A DNA stretch of 64,000 bases from Microthrixaceae bacterium (GTDB lineage: Bacteria; Actinomycetota; Acidimicrobiia; Acidimicrobiales; Microtrichaceae). Shown piece after piece: positions 19,379 to 27,898 of the stretch. The translations under genes and the position numbers were made by a program. Positions within the stretch are counted from its first letter, which is position 1. Each line of letters starts with the position of its first letter. The DNA lies in contig JAOSKI010000001.1 of assembly GCA_027493675.1 (NCBI GenBank), positions 434,001 to 498,000 on the forward strand, written 5' to 3'. A model generated the notes under the pieces. The model was not told the origin of the DNA. It saw only the letters and a list, made by a program, of their open reading frames with translations, and made no database searches.

Positions 19379-20182
19379 TCAGGCGTACTTGAGCGCCACC
19401 GCCGCCTCGGCGGAGTGCACGTGGAAGGTGAGGCTCTCCTCGATGTAGAGCTCCACGGTCTCCGCGTCTGCGTGGCTGAAGCCGATCGAGTAGTCCTGAC
19501 CGCAGTAGAGCTCGAAGTCGTCTCCGCGCATCGACAGCACGACCGCACCGCTCACTGCAGGCGCGTACACCACAGGACCCTGGAGGATCAGGCGCAGGCG
19601 TTCGAGGATGGGGTAGCCGCCGTCCTCGGTTGACTCGAGGATCCCCGCGTAGCAGTCGGGCCCGAGCGCGATCCCGTACGGGCCCTCGACCCCTGCATCG
19701 CAGGGCAGGCCACCGCCATGGCGGTCCACGTCGGGTAGCGCGTAGTCGGTGTGGATCTCGATCGGCTCGTGGGGTGACACCTCCACGATGCCCGCGATGT
19801 TGCCCGGTCCGTAGCCGTGGAACACGGCGCGGTCCTCAGCCCGTGCAACCGACCGGGCGGCGTCCACCACGGCATCCAGGTCCGGTGACTTGTGGCCACG
19901 GTCGATGGCGTCCAGCTCCCGACGGGCGAGCGTGAACGGAGCGCACAGCTCCACATAGGTCTGCACGAGCCGGCTCGCCGCACGGACGCCGTCGGCAGGG
20001 GGCTCCTCGATCGGCTCCACGGTGCCCAGCGTCACCGCTGCGGCCTCCCAGCCATGCGGGCCGCTGAAATCGACGAGGCGGCGTGCAGCCAGGAAGTTCT
20101 CGAGGGCCCGCTTCGCCTCGGAGTCGATCTCGGCCCACGCGGCGTCTGTGATGGGGGCTAGGTCGCGATGCAGATGGTTCAT
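19379..20182 (-). CDS. Family 1 encapsulin nanocompartment shell protein
   Basis: Intact, 267 residues, the normal length of T=1 encapsulins (linocin M18/CFP29 family). Conserved pieces: MNHLHRDLAPITDAAWAEID, the N-terminal helix that binds cargo; RLVDFSGPHGWEAAAVTLG; GPYGIALGPDCYAGILEST; and the C-terminal ESLTFHV. Encapsulins have an HK97 phage capsid fold and assemble into a closed protein shell. Its ATG overlaps the stop of the encapsulated ferritin gene (ATGA), so shell and cargo are coupled; the ribosome site GAGGAGC lies inside the cargo gene. The shell should house iron oxidised by that cargo. Confidence 0.95.
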   Translation of the reverse strand: MNHLHRDLAPITDAAWAEIDSEAKRALENFLAARRLVDFSGPHGWEAAAVTLGTVEPIEEPPADGVRAASRLVQTYVELCAPFTLARRELDAIDRGHKSPDLDAVVDAARSVARAEDRAVFHGYGPGNIAGIVEVSPHEPIEIHTDYALPDVDRHGGGLPCDAGVEGPYGIALGPDCYAGILESTEDGGYPILERLRLILQGPVVYAPAVSGAVVLSMRGDDFELYCGQDYSIGFSHADAETVELYIEESLTFHVHSAEAAVALKYA

Positions 20183-20607
20183 GCGGGCTCCTCGGGTTGG
20201 TGGTGCTTCAGGCTGCCGATGCGAAGCGAGTGCACATCACTCGAAGGAGCGACGTCGGGTGCGCCGACTGCTTCGGCTGAGCCGTCGTCGAGGTCGTCGT
20301 TGCGACCCATCGCACGCTGCTCGACCTCGGTGATCGGACCGTCGTTGAACAGGTAGGTTCGCAGCTCCTCGTCGAAGCGCTCGTCGTGGCGGCGCAACCA
20401 CTCGATGGTCATCGCCGCATGCTCCTTCTCCTCGTCGCGGTTGTGCGCCAGGATCGCCGCAAGGCTCTCGTCGTCGGTGGCGGTCACCCGCTGGTCGTAC
20501 CAGTCGACGGCCTCGAGCTCCTCCATGATTGACACGATCGCGCGGTGTCGATCCATGATCGCGTCGTTCAACAAGGGCAGGGGCTCGTGGTAGCCCTCAC
20601 TTGCCAT
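20179..20607 (-). CDS. Encapsulated ferritin-like protein (encapsulin cargo)
   Basis: Intact, 142 residues. The core RHRAIVSIMEELEAVDWYDQ and HNRDEEKEHAAMTIEWLRR is the signature of EncFtn proteins, two-helix ferritin-like ferroxidases that dimerise to form the iron site; Glu30, Glu60 and His63 are the expected ligands by alignment with the characterised family. The C-terminal SLRIGSLK (residues 127-134), followed by eight residues, is the encapsulation peptide that docks the enzyme in the shell. Ribosome site GAGAGGA. It oxidises Fe(II) for storage in the encapsulin. Confidence 0.93.
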   Translation of the reverse strand: MASEGYHEPLPLLNDAIMDRHRAIVSIMEELEAVDWYDQRVTATDDESLAAILAHNRDEEKEHAAMTIEWLRRHDERFDEELRTYLFNDGPITEVEQRAMGRNDDLDDGSAEAVGAPDVAPSSDVHSLRIGSLKHHQPEEPA

Positions 20608-20701
20608 CGTGGGTCCTCTCGTCGAGCATGTCCGCTGTCTAGCACCCCTCGCAGCGCCTTGTCCGTCGCGGTCGGTGTCCGCCGATGTGCCGGTGCACCG
20701 A

Positions 20702-21226
20702 TCACATCTGCAGCGCCGCCCTCAGAGTGGCCGCGAACCCGCCGCCGTCGATGTAGCGCGTGTGCTCGATGCGTTCCGAGAACCGCCAGGTGTCGTTGCG
20801 GCGAACGTAGGCGTCCTCGTAGACAGCGCCCACGTCGAGGAGCTCCCGTTCGCCTTCGTGCTGCACCCCGTTTCGGTTGAACACGTGCACGCGCCCGACG
20901 GCGCGATCCTGGGCGGTGAAGGTGATCTCGTGGGTCGACATGGAGTGCATGCACCACTCGAACACGGAGAAGGCGTCGGGGAACCAGGCCGCCACCTCTG
21001 CAGGTGTGCCCGCAATTCCGCCCGCCGAGGTGTAGTCGATGTGCGCGTCCGGGATGAACAGCGACTGCCAGCGTGACCAGTCACGATCGTCGACAGCGTG
21101 GCCGTAGGCGATCGCCAGGTCCTGGATCGCCTGTATGTCCTGGAGTCGAGAGGCGGTCGGAACCGCGCCGTCGGCACGCGGGGGCCTCGTCCCATCTGGG
21201 TCTGCTGTGTGCTCCGTGGCGCTCAT
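20702..21226 (-). CDS. SnoaL-like / NTF2-fold protein
   Basis: Intact, about 174 residues from ATG 21226 (the frame is open to 21268). An N-terminal Thr/Ala-rich lead is followed by an alpha+beta barrel typical of SnoaL_4 domains: QDIQAIQDLAIAYGHAVDD, WQSLFIPDAHIDYT, then GRVHVFNRNGVQ and DTWRFSERIEHTRYI. Members are small polyketide cyclases, dehydratases or isomerases, and many have no known substrate. It lies 94 bases upstream of the encapsulin operon in the same direction; a functional link is not evident. Confidence 0.75.
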   Translation of the reverse strand: MSATEHTADPDGTRPPRADGAVPTASRLQDIQAIQDLAIAYGHAVDDRDWSRWQSLFIPDAHIDYTSAGGIAGTPAEVAAWFPDAFSVFEWCMHSMSTHEITFTAQDRAVGRVHVFNRNGVQHEGERELLDVGAVYEDAYVRRNDTWRFSERIEHTRYIDGGGFAATLRAALQM

Positions 21227-21327
21227 CGCGTGGAGCGTACGCGGCTCGTCAGCACGTTCGCGGACCACGCGCCGGTTGCCGGCAGAGTGCTCGGCGTGGG
21301 CGTGTCGATCGCTCTCGGCGTGTTACC

Positions 21328-22042
21328 TCAGGTGAAGTCGGGTTCTCGCCTGCTGCTCCGCTTGAGCTCGACCAGGCCGTCTGTAAGCGCCAACGCGGCC
21401 ACGATGTCGAACAGCGCCAGAGCATCTTCGCCCCGCGGGATGCGCTCGAGCACCGGTCCGAAGTAGCTGGATCCCGTAGGATCCTCCGGGTCGTAGGTGA
21501 CGATGGGGGTTCCGACATCCGGGCCGGTGCGCCGGAGGGCCTCGTCGGTCTCGCAGCGAACGAGTCGGTCGAGCGAGACGTCGTCGGCGGCGTCGATCAG
21601 GCCGCACGGCAGCCCGACCTCTGTGAGCGCTTCAGAGAGGATGTGGGGGTGCGCGTCGTCCAACCGGCGATCGTCGAACAGCTCCGAAGAACGGCCGCCG
21701 GGGTGCAGGCGCCGGCCGATCGCGGTGTAGAGGGCACCCAAATCGGCGTTGGTGTGGTGCTGGGATACGGCGGCAAGGACCCTCATGTTTTGGGTCCCGA
21801 CGGCGATCACCCGATCATGGGGCGGACGCGCGGGTTCGCCGGGTCGCGTGTGCTGAGCACCGCGAGGCTGATCAGCCTCCAGGTGATCCGCAGAGGCCGG
21901 TGCCGAGCCACCTCGACCATGAAGCGGCTGGTGATCCACGCCCATGGGCACAGAGGATCGAAGAAGAACTCGATGTGATCGGTGCTCGCAGGCCGATGTG
22001 TTCCCCGCCGCCTGGATGACGTGTCAGCGGATCGGTGTCCAT
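21328..22042 (-). CDS. DsbA-like thioredoxin-fold protein, mycothiol-associated nitroreductase type (frameshifted)
   Basis: The N-terminus IEFFFDPLCPWAWITSRFMV is typical of the actinobacterial DsbA-like group that includes Rv2466c, with a CPWA redox motif. The C-terminal part (GTPIVTYDP, GSSYFGPVLERIPRGEDAL) completes the helical insertion and thioredoxin fold. Frame changes are needed near 21812 and near 21975; the start is uncertain and ATG 22042 is a guess. Rv2466c works with mycothiol, and mshA of that pathway is at 26636, so the cofactor should be available. Reconstructed length about 235 residues. Confidence 0.65.
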
Positions 22043-22105
22043 GCGGCAGGTGACCATAGGCGCCTGGGATCACTCGGTCCACGACGTGGTCGGGGGCGGG
22101 GTTGT

Positions 22106-22420
22106 TCAGGATCGAGGAGTCTCCCCGAGGTTGTCGTTGAAGCCCCGGTACATCTCGTAGACGTCCTTGCACTGCTGGCACACGGGCAGTCGCTTGGGAT
22201 CGCGGCTTGGCACCCAGACGTGACCGCACAGGGCCTCGATCGGGGTTCCCTCGACTCTGGCCGCCAGGACCTTGGCTGCGGCGTCCTCACCGGGCAGCGT
22301 CTTGACGATGTGGGCGAGCGGACCGTCCTCGGTCTCGGTGCGCTCCTCGGTGATGGTCGTCGTGGCCGGCCCGGTGAGCATCGGTTCGGGTTCCGGACGG
22401 CTTGGCGGGTCTGTGCTCAT
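22106..22420 (-). CDS. DUF3039 family protein
   Basis: Intact, 104 residues. The N-terminal third is an acidic Pro/Thr tail. Then come AHIVKTLPGEDAAAKVLAAR, EGTPIEALCGHVWVPSRDP and LPVCQQCKDVYE, with Cys residues arranged as a small zinc ribbon. This family is widespread in actinobacteria and has no known function. It follows the membrane protein at 22452 by 31 bases on the same strand. Confidence 0.8.
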   Translation of the reverse strand: MSTDPPSRPEPEPMLTGPATTTITEERTETEDGPLAHIVKTLPGEDAAAKVLAARVEGTPIEALCGHVWVPSRDPKRLPVCQQCKDVYEMYRGFNDNLGETPRS

Positions 22421-22451
22421 CGGTCCATCCTCGCGCTGTCGAGGGCACCGG

Positions 22452-22920
22452 TCACCGGCGACGACATTCGAGTTGGATCGAGTCGCCGTTGTTGGTCGTG
22501 GCCGTCACGTCCAGCCCGCTGCGATCGAGTGCATCGCAGCACCACCTCCACCAGTTGCGGGTCGGCCGGCTTCCGCCGATGGTCAGTTCGCCCGGCACGG
22601 TCAGTTCGGTGGTCTGGGAGCTCTCGAGCGTTGCCGCCGCCCGGTTGATCTCCGCCACCAGGGACTCGAGGGTGGCGCCCTTGGTATCCGTCGCCCGACG
22701 ACAGCGACGAGAGGTCGGTGGCCTGCTGGTAGGAGTCGCTGCGTTGACGCCGACGCCGCTCGCGGATGCGCCGGGCCTGCCACAGGGCGATGGGTGCCAT
22801 GATCACCAGGGCGATCGCGAACGACCGCAGCAGCACACCCGAGCTGTCGGTGGCGGCCGTGGCGAGCGTGTGGGTGAGGGTCACCGTTGGTTCGCGGGTG
22901 ACGAGGAACCGATCAGGCAT
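22452..22920 (-). CDS. Small single-pass membrane protein, unknown (one frameshift)
   Basis: Starting at ATG 22920: MPDRFLVTREP, one membrane helix (LLRSFAIALVIMAPIALWQA), a basic juxtamembrane stretch RRIRERRRRQR, then after a frame change near 22690 a soluble domain EINRAAATLESSQTTELTVP ending in RSGLDVTATTNNGDSIQLE. Length about 155 residues. No family is recognised. It heads the leftward unit with DUF3039 and the DsbA-like gene, and is divergent from the gene at 23033. Confidence 0.55.
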
Positions 22921-23020
22921 CGGGTCAACGGTATGCCCGGGTGCATGGCCGGTTGGAGATGCTGCGACGACCGGGATCCCGGCGACTTCCCAGATCAGGT
23001 CGCCCAACCCGCCCGTCCCC

Positions 23021-23026
23021 TAGGTT
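23021..23026 (+). promoter_or_regulatory. -10 element of a probable leaderless promoter
   Basis: TAGGTT ends six bases before ATG 23033; no ribosome binding site is present. Confidence 0.35.
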
Positions 23027-23032
23027 TGGGGT

Positions 23033-23426
23033 ATGCAGACCGATCCGGCCTTGGGCGGACAGACAAGTGACATCGACGATGAAGGTGGCGTGGACTCGGG
23101 GAGCGTGTCCCCGGAGTCCGGGTCGCCCCGCGAGTCATCGCTGCCGGGGCTCGTGGTCGGGGTGGGAACGCGATGCACCGATGGACCCTGGGGTCGCTTC
23201 GGGGACACCTTGGACCCTCGAGTCGCTGGAGGCCGACATCGCTGCGGTCGGATCCGCCATGGAGACCGTGGACCGCATCGTCGCGGGGGGTCGCCTCGGG
23301 AGAGGGATCGGTCGGATCCGCGGCAGCCGAGATCGCGGCGGTGGTCTCCAGGAGCGGTTCGGAAACGCCGGGCCCAACTGCTCGCTGATGAGTTGCGGAC
23401 TCCTGCTCGACGGCGGCGGCAACTGA
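23033..23426 (+). CDS. Hypothetical protein (frameshifted)
   Basis: Opens with MQTDPALGGQTSDIDDEGG, an acidic Ser/Gly-rich head, and continues in other frames with SLEADIAAVGSAMETVDRIV and SAAAEIAAVVS, a helical segment. At least two frame changes lie between 23185 and 23400, and the correct final frame is not certain. The stop TGA in one frame overlaps the next ATG (TGATG), so it is coupled to the histidine phosphatase. A TAGGTT -10 element lies six bases before the ATG. Function unknown. Confidence 0.45.
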
Positions 23427-24052
23427 TGGGTGATCCGGGCGGGACCGAGGTGGATGCCGATGCCCTGAGCACCGAGATCCTCGTGGTGCGCCACGGCCAG
23501 TCGGAATGGAATGCCCTTGGCCTCTGGCAGGGACAGGAGGATCCGCCGCTGTCGGATCTCGGTCGCTGCCAGGCTCGGGAGGCGGCGTCGTCGGTGGGTT
23601 CGGTCGATGCCGTGTTCGCGTCACCCTTGCAGCGCGCATCGGAGACGGCGTGGATCGTCGCGGAGCACCTCGGGATCGGGCCTGTCGTCGAGTTGCCCGG
23701 TCTCATGGAGCGTCACGCAGGGGAATGGCAGGGTTGCACCCGGGCGGAGATCGAGCGCGACTGGCCGGGGTATCTCGATGCAGGAAGGCGACCGCCGTCT
23801 TGGGAGGACGACGGTCTTGTCGAGCAGCGGGCGATGGATTCCCTGGATGTCATCGCTTCGTGTTGCCCCGGTGGCACCGTGCTGGCGGTGGCCCATGCGG
23901 GGATCATCTATGCGATCGAGCGGACCCTCGAGGTGCGGTTCCACAAGGTGGCGAACCTCTCAGGGCCTCGGCTTGTGCACCGCGCAGGCGGTCTGACGAT
24001 GGGCGAGCGCATCCATCTGGTCGACCACGAGACGGTTCCCGAACAGCTCTGA
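23426..24052 (+). CDS. Histidine phosphatase (phosphoglycerate mutase-like)
   Basis: Intact, 208 residues. The nucleophile motif VVRHGQSEWNALGLWQG comes first, then LQRASETAWIVAEHL (second Arg), the acid ERHAGEWQG, and the second catalytic histidine in VLAVAHAGII. This is the cofactor-dependent PGM/acid phosphatase fold; members are phosphatases of small metabolites or mutases. The surroundings do not fix the substrate. Its ATG overlaps the stop of the upstream small gene by one base. Confidence 0.85.
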   Translation: MGDPGGTEVDADALSTEILVVRHGQSEWNALGLWQGQEDPPLSDLGRCQAREAASSVGSVDAVFASPLQRASETAWIVAEHLGIGPVVELPGLMERHAGEWQGCTRAEIERDWPGYLDAGRRPPSWEDDGLVEQRAMDSLDVIASCCPGGTVLAVAHAGIIYAIERTLEVRFHKVANLSGPRLVHRAGGLTMGERIHLVDHETVPEQL

Positions 24053-24172
24053 ACGCGAAAGTGGTCCGCGCCGCCACGTGGTCCGTAACCTGAACGGCGA
24101 CTTCCCAGGGAACCTCACCTGTGGACGGGGTGTCACGGTACGGCGTTTCGTGTTCAGCGGAGCTCCTGACGG

Positions 24173-24178
24173 TACCGT
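24173..24178 (+). promoter_or_regulatory. -10 element of a probable leaderless promoter (moaD-like gene)
   Basis: TACCGT ends five bases before ATG 24184; no ribosome site is visible. Confidence 0.35.
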
Positions 24179-24183
24179 TGGGC

Positions 24184-24420
24184 ATGCCCGTCGTGTTGCT
24201 GTTCGCCCAGGCCCGCGAGGCCGTGGGTGCCTCGAAGGTCACCTCGGACGCAGAGACGGTTGCGGGTGTGTTGGAGGACCTCTCGCAGCGGTTCGGCGCT
24301 GGGTTCGGAGAAGTGCTGGCGACGAGCAGCGTCTGGTGCAACGGTGACCCGGTGGATTCAGCAGCACCTGTGGGGCCCACCGACGAGCTCGCCGTGCTCC
24401 CGCCGGTGTCGGGGGGCTGA
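24184..24420 (+). CDS. MoaD/ThiS family sulfur carrier protein
   Basis: Intact, 78 residues from ATG 24184. A ubiquitin-like fold with VVLLFAQAREAVGAS at the start and a C-terminal Gly-Gly after VLPPVS, the residue pair that is adenylated and thiocarboxylated to carry sulfur into molybdopterin. A molybdenum enzyme is encoded at 13052-15786, though moaE is not in view. TACCGT at 24173-24178 lies five bases before the ATG, suggesting a leaderless transcript; the open frame back to 24121 would start before that promoter. Confidence 0.75.
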   Translation: MPVVLLFAQAREAVGASKVTSDAETVAGVLEDLSQRFGAGFGEVLATSSVWCNGDPVDSAAPVGPTDELAVLPPVSGG

Positions 24421-24422
24421 GG

Positions 24423-25431
24423 GTGGACGTCGAACCCGTGGTGCGGCGCCGGAGGGCGGTTGCCCAACCCGCCGAGACCCGAGGGAGAGGTCCTGCTCGC
24501 ACCGGGTCGTCGAGGGACCGCAAGCCGACCGGGGACGTGGCGTCGTCGAAGGGCGGGTCCTCGAAGGGCAGGTCTCCGCGGGGCGGGCCGCCGAAGGGCA
24601 GGTCGCCCTCAAGGGGCACGTCGTCCTCGAAGGAAGGGGGCGGCGCCGAAGACGCGCCCGACAGGCGCCGACGGACCCGGTGGCCTGCTGGTGCGTCCTT
24701 CGACGGCCGGGCCCAAGGTGCGCCTTGGAATCGTTTGGTTCATCGCAGCAGCTGCGTCGGTGATCATCGGGCGTTGGGCGGTCATGACGCTGTGGTCGGC
24801 GGTCGCGGCGGTTGCGGCGTGGCAGGTGAGTCGGGTGTGGATGAGCGTCCCCAAGGCGAAGGACACCCCGGCATGGGTCCCGCATCTCTCCGCCGGTGCA
24901 GCGCTGCTGTTGACGGTCACCGCGGCACTTGGCACGTCGCTGGCGGGGATCGCGTTGATCCTCGTGCCGCTGACGATCGTGGGAACCGTCATGGCTTCGG
25001 GTCGCCGGCCCGCCGCTGCGGGAGCGGCTGTGATCGCAACGGTGCTCGCGTCGGTGCCCGCGATGTCGGTGATCCTGGTCGCCCGCATGGAGCCGTGGTC
25101 CGCGATGTTCCTGGTGTTCGCGATCTCGTTCTACGACGCCGGGTACTTCATCGGCGCGGCTGAGTCCTCGAGCCGTCTGGAAGGCCCGATCACCGGGGGC
25201 ATCGGGTTGTTGGCGGTCACCTTCGCCGCATCCGCGGTCGAGGCGCAGCCGTTCGACCGTGCGACGGCGTGGGTGGCCGGTGTGATGATCCTGCTCGCCT
25301 GCCCCTTGGGTCAGATGCTCACCTCCGCGGAGCTTCCCCGGGCTGACGCCGAGGTGCCCGCGATGCGGCGTCTGGACGCCTATCTGGTGGCGGGCCCGCT
25401 GATGCTGGCCGCGGTGTGGACCTTTGGCTGA
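24423..25431 (+). CDS. Polytopic membrane protein resembling phosphatidate cytidylyltransferase (one frameshift)
   Basis: Starts GTG 24423, two bases after the moaD stop. The first ~80 residues are a disordered basic tail with Ser-Lys-Gly and Arg-Ser-Pro repeats. After a frame change near 24680, seven or eight membrane helices follow (VRLGIVWFIAAAASVIIG to LVAGPLMLAAVWTF). The stretch FAISFYDAGYFIGAAESSSR, then GPITGGIGLLAV, recalls the C-terminal motif of CdsA-type enzymes (D-x-x-A-Y-x-x-G), but the catalytic signature is incomplete, so catalysis is unproven. Length about 335 residues. Confidence 0.55.
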
Positions 25432-25468
25432 GGTATGGACCTTGGACGAGGTGTGGACCTTCAGCTGA
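25413..25468. repeat. Three tandem 18-19 bp repeats at a convergent gene end
   Basis: The unit GGTGTGGACCTTTGGCTGA (25413-25431) is followed by GGTATGGACCTTGGACGA (25432-25449) and GGTGTGGACCTTCAGCTGA (25450-25468). The first copy ends with the stop codon of the membrane protein and the third holds the stop of the RsiG-type gene on the other strand. It looks like a small local duplication. Confidence 0.6.
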
Positions 25469-25982
25469 GCAGGTCCTCCACACCGGCCCCGGCACGGTAA
25501 CGCTCGATGAGCTCGGCCTGGACCCGGTCGATCCGCTTGTGCAGAGTGCTGCGGGCGTGGGAGAGCTCGTGCTCCAGCGTCGAGGTCCTGCGCGCCGCAT
25601 CCGCGAGCGTGTCCAGGTCGACCTCGTGAAGCTCCGCCAGCTGTGAGGGACCCATGATGTCGTCGAGTTCCGCCACGAGGTCGTCGGCCCAATCCGGCGG
25701 CTCCAGGTCGCGGGTGGGACGGGGCAGGCCGGGGCCCGAGATGTGGGTGCCGAGGGTCTCAGGCATCGACCCCACCAGGTCGGTCTCTGCAGCGCCGCTG
25801 CGCCGGCGTTCGAGTTCCCCCATGAGGGTGTCCAACCTGCCCTGGGTGACCCGCCGGGCGTACGAGTAGCCGTACTCCACGGTCTGGAGTCGCTCACGCC
25901 ATGCCCGCAACTCGGACATGTCCAGATCGGCCAGGTCCTCTGGTTCGTGCTCGATGATCAACTCGTGGGGCTGGATTCGCAC
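25461..25982 (-). CDS. RsiG-type c-di-GMP-binding protein (probable anti-sigma factor)
   Basis: Intact, 173 residues, soluble and largely helical. Residues 36-51 (EYGYSYARRVTQGRLD) match exactly the E-x3-S-x2-R-x3-Q-x3-D signature by which RsiG binds c-di-GMP. A second copy at 137-152 (EHELSHARSTLHKRID) has His for Gln. In Streptomyces two such antiparallel helices bind a c-di-GMP dimer and hold the sigma factor WhiG. The motif spacing and paired layout support this family; the partner sigma factor is not in the window. It is divergent from the XRE regulator at 26159. Confidence 0.8.
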   Translation of the reverse strand: MRIQPHELIIEHEPEDLADLDMSELRAWRERLQTVEYGYSYARRVTQGRLDTLMGELERRRSGAAETDLVGSMPETLGTHISGPGLPRPTRDLEPPDWADDLVAELDDIMGPSQLAELHEVDLDTLADAARRTSTLEHELSHARSTLHKRIDRVQAELIERYRAGAGVEDLLS

Positions 25983-26145
25983 GGATCGTCGCTTTCGGTG
26001 GGATTCGGTCTGTCCGCAGTGGCGGCCCGGCGTGGCCGGCGGTGCCCCTGCCGTCGTGGCGGCTCGCGTGAGCGATGGTGCCTCCGAGGCTAGCGACGTG
26101 GGTGGGCGCCCAGGTGTCCCATCTGGGATATTCCGGCCGAAACGG

Positions 26146-26151
26146 TACGAT
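26146..26151 (+). promoter_or_regulatory. -10 element of a probable leaderless promoter (XRE regulator)
   Basis: TACGAT ends seven bases before ATG 26159, with no ribosome site between. Confidence 0.45.
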
Positions 26152-26158
26152 TGTCGTG

Positions 26159-26575
26159 ATGGCCGACGTCAAGGACGAAGTTGATCGCCGATGGAACGAT
26201 CTCGGGGACTTCATCCGTGAGCAGCGCGCCATCGGCGAGATGTCGCTTCGCAAGCTCTCCGAGCGGGCGGGGGTCTCCAACCCGTACCTCTCACAGATCG
26301 AACGTGGCCTGCGCCGTCCGTCCGCTGAGATCCTCCAACAGATCGCCAGGGCTCTGGAGATCTCCTCGGAGACCCTCTACATCCGCGCCGGGATCCTCGA
26401 CGAACCCACCGACCACGTGGATCCGCTGCGGGAGATCCGTCGTGACGGCCGGATCACCGAGGACCAGCGCAAGACGCTGATCCACATCTACGAGTCGTTC
26501 CTGCGTGAGAACCGCTCAGCAGCGGTTCCCTCCACCCCCGATGATGCACTCACCGACGCGTCGGACCTACCCTGA
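26159..26575 (+). CDS. XRE-family helix-turn-helix regulator
   Basis: Intact, about 138 residues. The HTH covers residues ~14-68: DFIREQRAIGEMSLRKLSER, then AGVSNPYLSQIERGLRRPSA. The C-terminal half is charged and helical (EDQRKTLIHIYESFLREN) without a ligand domain. The start is ATG 26159 directly behind a -10 element. A similar regulator (Rv0474) lies near mshA in mycobacteria, and mshA follows here after 60 bases. It may control the mycothiol or envelope genes around it, but no operator is identified. Confidence 0.85.
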   Translation: MADVKDEVDRRWNDLGDFIREQRAIGEMSLRKLSERAGVSNPYLSQIERGLRRPSAEILQQIARALEISSETLYIRAGILDEPTDHVDPLREIRRDGRITEDQRKTLIHIYESFLRENRSAAVPSTPDDALTDASDLP

Positions 26576-26635
26576 GGGACCAACCTGACCAGATTGGTCG
26601 GGAATCTTTCCGTCGCCGAGGAGTTACAGGAAGTC

Positions 26636-27898
26636 GTGGGTTCCGTCGCAGTCCTCTCCATGCACACCTCGCCGCTGTGCCAACCAGGTACCGGTGATTC
26701 GGGAGGAATGAACGTCTACGTGCGCGAGCTCGCCGGCTCACTGGCGAGGGCAGGGGGTGCCGGTACGGGTGTACGTCCGCCGCTCGGATGCCCGCGTGCC
26801 CGATCGCGTCACCGTCGAACCCGGCTTCGAGATCGTCCATGTGGAGGCGGGCCCCCTCGATCTGCCCAAGGAGATGCTGCGGGAACACGTCGAGGATTTC
26901 GCCGATGCGGTCGAAGCGGACCTTGTCGGCACCGACGTGGATGTGCTGCACGCCAACTACTGGCTGTCGGCGGTGGCTGGTCATCGCATCAAGCACCGGT
27001 TGTCGTTGCCCCTGGTGGCGACCTTCCACACCCTGGCGCGGGTGAAGGCCGATGCGGGGGACACCGAGCCCGAGTCGAGGGCGATCGCGGAATCCGAGAC
27101 GATCGGCTGTTGTGACGCCATCTGCGCGTCGAATCCGGTCGAGGCCGAGCAGCTGCTCGAGTTCTACTCCGCAGATGTGGATCGCATCGAGGTGGTGCCC
27201 CCCGGGGTCGACCATGCGTTCTTCTCACCGGGCGACCGCGCCGGCGCACGTGCCGCACTCGGCCTGGACGACCGCCCGACCCTGTTGTTCGTCGGGCGGA
27301 TCCAGCCTCTCAAGGGCCTGACGGTTGCGGTCGAGGCCCTGGCTCTCATGCAGCGCACCGACACGCGCCTGGTCGTGGTAGGTGGTGCCTCCGGTCCCGA
27401 CGGTGCCGCCGAGTTGGAGCGTGTCCGGTCCCAGGTGTCCGGGCTCGGGCTCACCGACCGGGTGGCCTTCGTGGAGCCCCAACCTCACCATGCCCTGTCG
27501 ACCTGGTACCGCAGTGCAGATGCCGTGCTGATGCCCAGCCGGTCGGAGTCCTTCGGGCTGGTGGCGCTGGAGGCTGCGGCCTGCGGTGTCCCGGTGGTCG
27601 CATCCAGCGTGGGCGGCCTGCGAACCCTCGTGGTGGACGGTCGGACCGGATTCCTGGTGGACCATCGTGATCCTGGGGCGAAGGCCGCGAAGATCGATCA
27701 GCTGCTCGCCGATCCCGAGCTGGCTGCCGCGATGGGCACCGGCGCCGCCGAGCACGCCGCCAACTACTCCTGGGCCGGCACGGCAGGGCGCCTGCGGCGC
27801 CTCTACTCGGATCTGTCCAAGGCCTCCCTGGTGCAGTGGCGTGAACCACCCGGTGGTTCCACCCCGTCGCCGACCGACCTCCTTCACAGGAGGAGCTC
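26636..27898 (+). CDS. mshA: D-inositol-3-phosphate glycosyltransferase MshA (frameshifted)
   Basis: First enzyme of mycothiol synthesis, joining UDP-GlcNAc to inositol 3-phosphate. The N-terminus [20 protein letters not shown] followed by [10 protein letters not shown] is diagnostic for MshA. After a frame change near 26757 come [39 protein letters not shown] and [18 protein letters not shown], the GT4 donor site. GTG 26636 is the likely start. The 3' end is blurred: the open frame runs far into the next gene, so the true stop (probably 27840-27898) is hidden by an error. The ybjN-like gene follows, as in mycobacteria. Confidence 0.88.
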
